Of a DNA stretch of 5,075 nt, positions 1-5,075 are shown one piece after another. Under the pieces are notes generated by a model. The model was not told where the DNA came from, ran no database searches, and saw only the letters and a program-made list of their open reading frames with translations. The position numbers and the translations under genes were made by a program. This DNA comes from Euryarchaeota archaeon UBA256 (GTDB lineage Archaea; Thermoplasmatota; Poseidoniia; Poseidoniales; Poseidoniaceae). The stretch lies in NCBI GenBank assembly GCA_002494645.1, contig DACE01000045.1:1-5075 (forward strand). The letters are read 5' to 3'. Position 1 is the first letter of the stretch, and each line of letters begins with the position of its first letter.

Positions 1-93
1 TTGACCAAAGAAGAGGTCTTGGCGCTTGAAGTCCCCACCGGCGTGCCCATCGTGTACGAGCGAAGTGCGAGCGCTTGGAATCGCCGTTCCTGA
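1..93 (+). CDS. gpmA: 2,3-bisphosphoglycerate-dependent phosphoglycerate mutase, C-terminal end (partial)
   Basis: Frame 1 is open from the window edge to a TGA at 91-93 and gives 30 residues. They contain the sequence EVPTGVPIVYE, which matches the conserved C-terminal block of cofactor-dependent phosphoglycerate mutases (consensus roughly L-N-I-P-T-G-V/I-P-L-V-Y-E-L). That enzyme interconverts 3- and 2-phosphoglycerate in cytoplasmic glycolysis and gluconeogenesis through a phosphohistidine; the catalytic histidines lie upstream of this window. Most family members end within a residue or two of the Y-E, whereas this one carries about ten extra residues (RSASAWNRRS), a short basic tail. Many archaea use the unrelated cofactor-independent enzyme, but a cofactor-dependent type has been characterised from Thermoplasma, so it is not out of place in a Thermoplasmatota relative. 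The call rests on one short motif. Confidence 0.72.
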   Translation: MTKEEVLALEVPTGVPIVYERSASAWNRRS

Positions 94-138
94 ATTCATT
101 CAAGGGCCTTTGTCGGGTTTCAATCTCAGTTTGAAAAG

Positions 139-144
139 AATAAA
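139..144 (+). promoter_or_regulatory. possible TATA element upstream of the small membrane protein gene
   Basis: AATAAA lies in the most AT-rich stretch (about 131-146) of the gap after the phosphoglycerate mutase gene. If it works as an archaeal TATA box, transcription would begin about 25 nt downstream, near 165-170. That is after the ATG at 150 and before the ATG at 240, which would exclude the longer start. No convincing BRE is visible, so this is a weak call based on composition and position. Confidence 0.27.
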
Positions 145-239
145 CTTGCATGATTGGCTGGTTGACGAAGGTCTCAAAGTCACCTTTTGAGGCGATTGGA
201 TGTGAAAGACTCCATAACCTCCTCGTGGTGTTTCGGGGC

Positions 240-632
240 ATGGAATCATCTGAGATTGGTCGCATAGCAATGCACGTGAACCTCTGGGCTTCGCTGGGGT
301 ACGGCTTCACCTTATTTCTCGTACCAGACTTGTTTTGTGAACTCCTCAAAGCCGAAGCGGTCAACACAGCGTGGTTGCGAACCATTGGAGCAGCCCTGCT
401 TGGTACCAATGTCGTCGGTTGCTGGTTGTGGCTGAAATCGCCATCCGTGGACATGGGCAAGGTACAATTCATCACCGCTGCACTCGAAGCCGCCGCCATG
501 ACGCTTTCTCTTCTGCTCGGTGAATTCACAGCTCAGAACATTTGGATGGTACAAGCATCAGTAGTGCTGGCAGTTATCGTGACGCTTGGCCTCCTCCCCA
601 CAGCCCAGTCCAACACCTATGTCTCATCGTGA
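240..632 (+). CDS. small four-helix integral membrane protein, function unknown
   Basis: From the ATG at 240 the product is 130 residues, nearly all of it in four hydrophobic segments at about residues 13-32, 46-65, 75-94 and 100-120, joined by short loops. The second helix opens with LRTIGAALLGTN; an Arg-x-x-Gly at a helix start followed by small residues is common in small four-helix proteins of the DoxX-like and DUF4345-like kind, but I cannot assign it to any family. The third helix contains a buried Glu83. The reading frame extends back to an ATG at 150, but those 30 residues are not hydrophobic and precede the likely transcription start. A weak CATAAC at 213-218 would suit a leaderless start at 240; ATG 270 is also possible. 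The gene ends 43 nt before the oxidoreductase, so the two may be co-transcribed, but nothing else links their functions. Confidence 0.72.
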   Translation: MESSEIGRIAMHVNLWASLGYGFTLFLVPDLFCELLKAEAVNTAWLRTIGAALLGTNVVGCWLWLKSPSVDMGKVQFITAALEAAAMTLSLLLGEFTAQNIWMVQASVVLAVIVTLGLLPTAQSNTYVSS

Positions 633-645
633 AGAATGTGGTGAG

Positions 646-651
646 TTTTTA
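646..651 (+). promoter_or_regulatory. possible TATA element (or SD-spacer) before the AOR gene
   Basis: TTTTTA lies 25-30 nt upstream of the ATG at 676, the spacing expected for an archaeal TATA box driving a leaderless transcript. The same stretch can be read differently: GGTGAG at 640-645 followed six bases later by a GTG at 652 would be a Shine-Dalgarno and start pair giving a protein eight residues longer. The sequence alone does not decide between them. Confidence 0.22.
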
Positions 652-675
652 GTGGGCCGCCAACCTCTTGCTACC

Positions 676-2745
676 ATGGCTCTCCCTTGGCGCTTCGACG
701 GTTTTCCCGGACGAATCCTCTGGGTCGATTTGACTGAAGGCACCTGTGAAGCACGTGAACTGCCGCATGAATGGTGCCTGCAGTCCATGGGTGGCAAAGC
801 CTTGGCGACCAAGCTTTTGGTGGAATGGGACACCACCGATTACGAAGCGGCTACGACGAACCGTCATCCAGTTACGGGGCGTATGGATAGCGCCGTTCAC
901 CCATCCACACCTCTTCTTTTCATGACCGGCCCCTATCAGGCATCTAAAATCGGGTCATCAGGGCGCGCCGTTGTAGTCACACGTTCTCCCCTCACCGAGT
1001 GCTACATTGACACCTACATCGGAGGCAATATTGGTCACGATCTTCGCAAAGCGGGTTGGGACGGCCTCTTCATCACGGGTGCAAGTGAAACTTGGGTTCG
1101 TCTCGAAATCAACGATGGTGAAGTAGGCTTACACGCTGCTGAGGACTTGGTGGGCATGACCACATGGGAGGTGGAACAAACGCTGAATGGAATGGGAGAA
1201 TGCCTCTCCATCGGCCCCGCAGGTGAGAACGGTATTCGTATCTCATCGCCGCTCACTGCAGGACGGCGAGCCGCAGGACGCGGTGGAACAGGTGCCTCCT
1301 TTGGCTTCAAACGCCTCAAGGCCGTCACGGTCAAGGCGAGCAAAGAAGCCGGCCAAGAAGTGCGTTATGCTGAAGCATTTGAACTCGCAGAAGCGGTCAA
1401 AACCCAACGCAGTGAAATGGGTCTTCGTCGTAAGTCAGGCGATCCTTTCTACGCTTTCGGAACGAGCCGTGGTCCGCTTTATGCTGCTGAAAACGGGCGC
1501 ATGCCAACTGCAAATTATACTTCCACAGATGCTCAGATTCCAGACTTAGCAGCACTGAAAGTGGGCGGAGGGGAAGGCGGTCAATCGGCTCAAGACGTAG
1601 CGCATGGGGCTCAGGCTGTTTCTGTAGTTTCATCCATGTCAACGCACGAGTTGTCGGGTGAACACTGGCATGAATCTCTTCCTGATGCAAAGCAGTCGGG
1701 TTGCTGCGCACCCTGCCCCATCGCCTGCGAGGCTGCAGACCGACCAACAATCGACGGACAGAAAGTCCGAGGACGACCTGTTCACATGAACCGAGTTGAC
1801 CGACCGGAATACGAAACCTTAGCGATGCTGGGCTCCAATCTCGGTATCGGCTCAAGTCTGGATGTGATGGACGGGAACGATGCGTGCAATCGTTTGGGCA
1901 TTGATACCATTTCAGCAGGGGCTGCACTTTCTTTCATGTGTGAGGTAGCGTGGCGTGGCTGGTTGCCTGAAACTTGGTCGAACCATTTCCATGCGCCCTT
2001 CGCATTCGGTTCATTCGAGGAAGGAGACATCGTACCTTGGGCCTTTGGTATCCCTGAATTACCGCCCCTCGCCCTCCACATGCTCGCCCATGCCACCCCC
2101 GGTGACGGGACGCTTTTTGGTACCTTGACGGCAGGTGCAGTAGGTGCCAGTGAATGGATTGAAGAAACAACGGGACACCCCACCACGCGGCTCACAGCCC
2201 ACTGCAAAGGGCTTGACCTACCAGCATGGGACCCGCGTGGAAAACGCGGCAACGCCATGGCCTACATGACTGCCAATGTTGGCGCCTCTCACATGCGTGC
2301 GGGATACAAGGAACCGACAGGTCTTCCCAATCGCTCTGCACTCGACCTGATGGAAGAACTCGTTGAGAGTCAGCACAGCATCGTCATCCGGGATTCCATG
2401 ATCCTGTGTGCCTTTGCAAAAGGGGCAACGCCCAATGAAGTGATGGTTCAGGCATGGCAAGCCATCACGGGTGAAGCATGCACCTGGCAGGACCTGATGA
2501 AACGTGCCGGAGTCCAATGGGATTTGGCCCGTCGGTGGAATGTTGAACATTGGCAACGCCAAGGCCGTCAAGCACGAGAAGAAGATTTGCTCTCGTGGCG
2601 ACTGCGTCGAGAACCTGTTCCCAGCGGCGTAGCAGCGGGTATGGTGTCCTTTGTTGATGACGAAGACGAAGCAGCGTGCATGCAAGCCTATTATGCTCAC
2701 AGGGGATGGTCCGATGAAGGAATGCCGCTCGCAAGGTCCCAATGA
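676..2745 (+). CDS. aor: aldehyde:ferredoxin oxidoreductase family protein (tungstopterin, [4Fe-4S])
   Basis: The product has 689 residues from ATG 676; the frame is open upstream (GTG 652, ATG 619), but AOR homology begins at GRILWVDLTEG just after 676. AORs oxidise aldehydes to carboxylic acids in the cytoplasm, passing electrons to ferredoxin through a tungsten bis-pterin and a [4Fe-4S] cluster. N-terminal domain landmarks are SGRAVVVTRSPLT, GPAGEN at 180-185 and GRGGTGA at 201-207. The cluster motif C-x2-C-x3-C is C344, C347 and C351, and the distal fourth cysteine is C578 in DSMILCAF. PEYET at 377-381 and ASHMRA with H539 match regions bearing active-site Glu and His in the Pyrococcus enzyme. 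The C-terminal YY-x-x-RGW-x-x-EGMP signature is present, but the protein stops just after it. It is longer than typical AORs (about 600-620), with extra sequence near 55-75 and, Gly/Ser-rich, near 292-340. The family is clear; the substrate subtype is not. Confidence 0.95.
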   Translation: MALPWRFDGFPGRILWVDLTEGTCEARELPHEWCLQSMGGKALATKLLVEWDTTDYEAATTNRHPVTGRMDSAVHPSTPLLFMTGPYQASKIGSSGRAVVVTRSPLTECYIDTYIGGNIGHDLRKAGWDGLFITGASETWVRLEINDGEVGLHAAEDLVGMTTWEVEQTLNGMGECLSIGPAGENGIRISSPLTAGRRAAGRGGTGASFGFKRLKAVTVKASKEAGQEVRYAEAFELAEAVKTQRSEMGLRRKSGDPFYAFGTSRGPLYAAENGRMPTANYTSTDAQIPDLAALKVGGGEGGQSAQDVAHGAQAVSVVSSMSTHELSGEHWHESLPDAKQSGCCAPCPIACEAADRPTIDGQKVRGRPVHMNRVDRPEYETLAMLGSNLGIGSSLDVMDGNDACNRLGIDTISAGAALSFMCEVAWRGWLPETWSNHFHAPFAFGSFEEGDIVPWAFGIPELPPLALHMLAHATPGDGTLFGTLTAGAVGASEWIEETTGHPTTRLTAHCKGLDLPAWDPRGKRGNAMAYMTANVGASHMRAGYKEPTGLPNRSALDLMEELVESQHSIVIRDSMILCAFAKGATPNEVMVQAWQAITGEACTWQDLMKRAGVQWDLARRWNVEHWQRQGRQAREEDLLSWRLRREPVPSGVAAGMVSFVDDEDEAACMQAYYAHRGWSDEGMPLARSQ

Positions 2746-2761
2746 AGTGACGTGGTAAGCC

Positions 2762-2767
2762 TTAATT
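2762..2767 (+). promoter_or_regulatory. probable TATA element of the lipoprotein gene
   Basis: TTAATT lies 17 nt after the AOR stop and is centred about 25 nt before the ATG at 2790. This fits an archaeal promoter with a leaderless or nearly leaderless transcript. No Shine-Dalgarno precedes 2790, which agrees with leaderless initiation. It also argues against the upstream TTG at 2766, which would sit inside the element. No clear BRE is visible. Confidence 0.38.
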
Positions 2768-2789
2768 GAGCGCCAATGGACGCACTGAC

Positions 2790-4232
2790 ATGCTCTCTAT
2801 GCGTGCTGTGCTTCTCGCTTTGCTCATGGTTTCCATGTCCCTTTCAGGTTGCTTCGGAGCAGCCGAAGAAGAGGTTCAGGAATCATCCTCATCGGTGTGG
2901 GATTTTGAGCGCTCTGAATTGACATGGTACCACCTCCCAGGTGCTGTGGATGCATGGGGTCTAGAAACCATGGAATTCACCGGGCGCAATGTCCCATTCA
3001 TGGCTGAGGGCACCTATTATGGCATTGGGATGTCAACCTTTGAACCGACCATGGGTATCACTCAAACGGACACTCTCATGATGAGTTCCTATGGCAACGG
3101 CCCTGCTGGCTCAACCGCTATCATCGCCTGCGACCTCATCGGCATGACCGAGGCATTGGATTACGCATGCGAGAATATCTACGACCCCTTCCTTCCCATT
3201 GCGAATTCAAACGACCCTTACATCTACGTCGACCCGTGGACCAGCCGAATCATGAAATTCGACATGCACGCTTTGCTTGGGATGACCGTTGAATGGTCGG
3301 ACGACGAAGGAGCATCGTGGAACGGCCCGAGTGTCGCCACGCAGATTTACTCGGTTCAAGACCACCAAACGATTGCCAGCAGCAACATGCCAGCCCTCGC
3401 ACATCCAACCACGTGGATGTTCTGCATCAACGGCAACGCCCCGCATCCGCTTTGCTCTTCAAGCCAGGACGGCGGAGCGACTTGGGGTCCTGAAACCTCT
3501 GGCGCTCCCGTGACCTGTTCGTCCGGCGGCCTTTCAGCCCACCTCGTAGGTAGCGTGGACGGGAATTTCTACCGAGGCAACAAAGGTTGCACCGGTGAAG
3601 GCTATTCCATCTTCCGAACCACCAACGCAGGCATTTCTTGGACCGAACATCCTCTGCCAACAAGCGTCACGGGTACAGCTGATACTTGGAATGCTGAAGA
3701 GGCGCAAGTTGAAGTCGATTCTGAAGGTAACGTACACGCGATGTGGATGGGGCTTGACGACATGCCATACTGGTCGTATTCCCGCGACCAAGGTGACACA
3801 TGGTCCAATGAAACCATGATCGCACCACCCATCAACCTCACCGGAACGGGCTTTCCAGTGGTCGTCGCAGGCGATGCAGGGACCGTCGCCTTCGGGTATG
3901 TTGGAGAAGCGGGTGGTGAAGAAGAAACTTGGAATGCTTACCTCACCTATGCCACCGATGCCTTCAACGAAACGCCACTTCTAACGACGGTACAACTCAA
4001 CGGCTTGGACGACCCTATCGATACCGAACCTGACTGTGGGTACAATCGCTGCGGTGGCCTTGGCGACTTCCTTGATATTCGAGTGGATGCATACGGGCGA
4101 ACGTGGTTCTCTCTTTCCCACAATCTCGCCGACATTGGAATCTTTGGAACCTTCCATGAGGGACCGAGCCTCCGTGGTGAAACCGTGACCATGCTTCCTG
4201 CCATGCCAGAAGGCGGTCCAGCGACCTTGTAG
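2790..4232 (+). CDS. secreted lipoprotein with Asp-box (sialidase-like/BNR) beta-propeller repeats
   Basis: From ATG 2790 the product has 480 residues; ATG 2799 is an alternative that also keeps the signal peptide. One Arg and a hydrophobic stretch (residues 6-18) lead to an LSGC lipobox, so C21 should be lipidated and the protein held on the outer membrane face. An acidic, Ser-rich tether (about 24-36) follows. Four Asp-box motifs of form S/T-x-D/N-x-G-x-S/T-W start at residues 170, 225, 277 and 331, a spacing of 52-55 residues, as expected for consecutive propeller blades; the hairpin they form is usually structural, not catalytic. Eight more cysteines fall as neighbouring pairs (114/127, 212/222, 243/267, 416/421), suggesting disulfides, and there are three N-x-T sequons (NETM, NLTG, NETP). 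The protein is strongly acidic. Sialidases, other glycosidases and binding proteins share this fold, and I see no sialidase Arg triad or FRIP motif, so a binding or unknown hydrolytic role is all that can be said. Confidence 0.88.
   Translation: MLSMRAVLLALLMVSMSLSGCFGAAEEEVQESSSSVWDFERSELTWYHLPGAVDAWGLETMEFTGRNVPFMAEGTYYGIGMSTFEPTMGITQTDTLMMSSYGNGPAGSTAIIACDLIGMTEALDYACENIYDPFLPIANSNDPYIYVDPWTSRIMKFDMHALLGMTVEWSDDEGASWNGPSVATQIYSVQDHQTIASSNMPALAHPTTWMFCINGNAPHPLCSSSQDGGATWGPETSGAPVTCSSGGLSAHLVGSVDGNFYRGNKGCTGEGYSIFRTTNAGISWTEHPLPTSVTGTADTWNAEEAQVEVDSEGNVHAMWMGLDDMPYWSYSRDQGDTWSNETMIAPPINLTGTGFPVVVAGDAGTVAFGYVGEAGGEEETWNAYLTYATDAFNETPLLTTVQLNGLDDPIDTEPDCGYNRCGGLGDFLDIRVDAYGRTWFSLSHNLADIGIFGTFHEGPSLRGETVTMLPAMPEGGPATL
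3297..3803 (+). repeat. four Asp-box protein repeats with about 54-residue period
   Basis: The motifs lie at 3297-3320 (SDDEGASW), 3462-3485 (SQDGGATW), 3618-3641 (TTNAGISW) and 3780-3803 (SRDQGDTW). Each keeps the aromatic-terminated Asp-box pattern, while the codons and the sequence between them have diverged, so this is an old protein-level repeat and not a DNA tandem repeat. A further blade without the motif may follow near EETWNAYLTYATD (about 3919-3960). Confidence 0.85.
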
Positions 4233-4248
4233 TCCTTGCTTGGTGCCC

Positions 4249-4266
4249 AAAGGAGATACGAAGGAG
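4249..4266 (+). promoter_or_regulatory. tandem Shine-Dalgarno sites before the DUF1499 gene
   Basis: AAGGAGAT occurs twice, at 4250-4257 and 4261-4268, with an 11-nt period. The second GGAG (4263-4266) is 9 nt before the ATG at 4276, an acceptable spacing, and it fixes that start over the in-frame TTG at 4240. The first copy is too far from 4276 to serve it directly. This is the clearest ribosome binding site in the window and suggests an internal operon gene translated from the lipoprotein mRNA. Confidence 0.72.
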
Positions 4267-4275
4267 ATTGAGACG

Positions 4276-4767
4276 ATGTCAGAATCAACGCGTTGGAAAT
4301 CGATCGTCATGGTGAGCCTCTTGTTGCTCTCGCCTTGGCTGCTTGTGCAGGGGTGGATTCTCGTGAGCGCTCCAACACCAGAGCATACTCAACTTCCAGT
4401 CTGTCCAGAGGGTACTCAAAATTGTGCTTCAATTGGCGATGGTGGATTGGTACGAATGGAGGCCAGTTTTTCATCCACAGTCAACACCAATGCCTCTGAC
4501 CTGTGGGATGCTTTCGAATCATGGTCGAGCGATGAACATTTGGCGGTTGAATACGACCGCATCAGCGAAGACGGTGAATACTTCTCGCATCGGATTGCCA
4601 TAACGTCATTTTGGCGGTTTCCCGATGACGTGGTGGTGAAATTCACACCGGTTGACGACAATTCCTCGGTGATTTCTCTCTACTCATCATCTCGCCTCGG
4701 CGTGAGTGATTTGGGCGTGAATCCAGACCGTCTCGCTGACTTGCATGAAGCACTCATGCAGGCCTAG
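4276..4767 (+). CDS. DUF1499 family protein with N-terminal membrane anchor
   Basis: The 163-residue product starts at ATG 4276, set by a GGAG 9 nt upstream. Residues 10-30 form one hydrophobic segment after a short charged N-terminus, so it is probably a membrane anchor or uncleaved signal with the rest outside; no lipobox is present. The soluble part shows DUF1499 hallmarks: CPEGTQNCAS with C43 and C50 (family pattern CP-x-x-x-NC-x-S), FPDDVVVKF in the middle, and SSSRLGVSDLGVNPDRL at 137-153, matching the family's R-S-x-S-R-x-G-x-S-D-x-G-x-N-x-x-R block. DUF1499 is known mainly from proteobacteria, cyanobacteria and plastids, and its biochemical function is not established. C43 and C50 could form a disulfide outside the cell. 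The gene lies 43 nt after the lipoprotein gene and is probably co-transcribed with it; it meets the next gene tail to tail. Confidence 0.87.
   Translation: MSESTRWKSIVMVSLLLLSPWLLVQGWILVSAPTPEHTQLPVCPEGTQNCASIGDGGLVRMEASFSSTVNTNASDLWDAFESWSSDEHLAVEYDRISEDGEYFSHRIAITSFWRFPDDVVVKFTPVDDNSSVISLYSSSRLGVSDLGVNPDRLADLHEALMQA
4764..4767. other. overlapping convergent stop codons (CTAG)
   Basis: The palindrome CTAG holds both stops: TAG at 4765-4767 ends the + strand DUF1499 gene, and TAG read from 4766 to 4764 ends the - strand gene. No intergenic space is left for a dedicated terminator, so each transcript probably runs into the other gene's antisense strand. Confidence 0.8.
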
Positions 4768-5075
4768 GCCATGGTGCCTTTGTGTTCATCCCACCCGTAA
4801 GGTAGACCTGCATCATCAACGAAAATAATGTTCACACCGTGGCCAGATTTGTGAAAGCCAATCAACTGAATTTCGTGAATCGAATGGCCGCTCGGTGCCT
4901 TGCCGAGAACTGGCAGGGCGTGGCGAGCAAAGAATGAACGCTTACGCGGCTTCTTTTCCTTTTCGGGAGCCTTCATGCTTCGTCGTGTTCCTTCAACATC
5001 ATCGAACCAAGGAAGGGGCCCTTCGGGGGAAAATCGTAGACCAAGAATCATGTCAATGCCCGTGGTTTCCTGCGC
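4764..5075 (-). CDS. unrecognised protein, C-terminal part (partial at right edge)
   Basis: The - strand frame is open from the window edge to a TAG at 4766-4764, giving 103 residues. I do not recognise it. It reads in three parts: an N-terminal stretch with LRFSPEGPLPWFDDVEG; a highly basic linker, KAPEKEKKPRKR, starting at the Met encoded at 4976; and a compact end of about 50 residues containing IHEIQLIGFHKSGHGVNI and FVDDAGLPYGWDEHKG. The end looks like a small mixed alpha/beta domain rich in His and Gly, with no membrane segment. Possible starts inside the window are ATG 5051 and ATG 4976, the latter with AAGGA 11 nt upstream, but residues before 5051 also look coding, so the gene may begin beyond the edge. 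The basic linker would suit nucleic acid or ribosome contact, which is only a guess. The absence of any credible competing frame supports it as a real gene. Confidence 0.68.
   Translation of the reverse strand, partial: AQETTGIDMILGLRFSPEGPLPWFDDVEGTRRSMKAPEKEKKPRKRSFFARHALPVLGKAPSGHSIHEIQLIGFHKSGHGVNIIFVDDAGLPYGWDEHKGTMA

Noticed and set aside
150..239. Upstream extension of the membrane protein to ATG 150
   Set aside because: The 30 extra residues are not hydrophobic, no SD precedes 150, and the likely transcription start lies after it.
94..239. Possible tRNA or small RNA in the gap after the phosphoglycerate mutase
   Set aside because: No T-loop GTTCRA-like box, anticodon stem or CCA-proximal acceptor pairing could be found.
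586..675. TTG 586 or ATG 619 as the AOR start, overlapping the membrane protein gene
   Set aside because: The added Pro/Ser-rich residues resemble no AOR N-terminus and no SD precedes either codon; family homology begins just after 676.
1397..1927. 176-residue open frame on the - strand inside the AOR gene
   Set aside because: It is rich in Arg, Pro, Leu and Ser, as expected from the reverse of a GC-moderate gene, and lies wholly inside a clearly identified CDS.
2233..2249. Hairpin CCGCGT - 5-nt loop - ACGCGG inside the AOR gene
   Set aside because: It lies in the conserved WDPRGKRGNA coding region with no T-tract after it; the protein sequence explains it.
1782..2742. Further - strand open frames (1782-2258, 2218-2742) inside the AOR gene
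   Set aside because: They are antisense to conserved AOR motifs, show no recognisable domain and have no promoter or SD.
2790..4232. Calling the lipoprotein a sialidase
   Set aside because: Asp-boxes occur in many propellers; no FRIP motif or catalytic Arg triad is evident, so the enzymatic name is not supported.
4293..4499. 68-residue + strand frame inside the DUF1499 gene
   Set aside because: It overlaps the conserved DUF1499 CDS in another frame and has no SD or recognisable content.

Overview
The window looks like archaeal DNA, most likely from a planktonic marine Euryarchaeon of the Marine Group II / Ca. Poseidoniales type (Thermoplasmatota). This is inferred from four things: compact gene packing; a short signal peptide ending in an LSGC lipobox followed by an acidic, Ser-rich surface protein; several genes with no ribosome binding site but an AT-rich element about 25 nt before the first good ATG; and a tungsten-type aldehyde ferredoxin oxidoreductase (AOR). 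No rRNA or marker gene is present, so the assignment stays provisional (about 0.7).

Layout. Bases 1-93 are the last 30 codons of a cofactor-dependent phosphoglycerate mutase (gpmA type). After a 146-nt gap comes a small four-helix membrane protein (240-632), then the AOR-family oxidoreductase (676-2745), the largest gene in the window. Next is a secreted lipoprotein with four Asp-box (sialidase-like beta-propeller) repeats (2790-4232), followed 43 nt later by a membrane-anchored DUF1499 protein (4276-4767) with a clear tandem Shine-Dalgarno. All five read on the + strand. A sixth, unrecognised gene comes in from the right edge on the - strand (4764-5075); its stop codon overlaps that of the DUF1499 gene inside a shared CTAG.

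How the genes relate. The membrane protein and the AOR are 43 nt apart and may be transcribed together or each from its own weak promoter. The lipoprotein and the DUF1499 gene look like a two-gene operon, with a leaderless first gene and an SD-led second gene; both products are predicted to act at the outer face of the membrane. The AOR would oxidise aldehydes to acids in the cytoplasm and pass electrons to ferredoxin, but no ferredoxin or tungstopterin-synthesis gene is in view, so its substrate and partners cannot be read from context.

No RNA gene, CRISPR array, insertion sequence or attachment site was seen. I did not find a clear new multi-gene system. The most notable items are the enlarged AOR in a probable surface-water archaeon, the regular Asp-box lipoprotein with four neatly paired sets of cysteines, and the unrecognised protein at the right edge.
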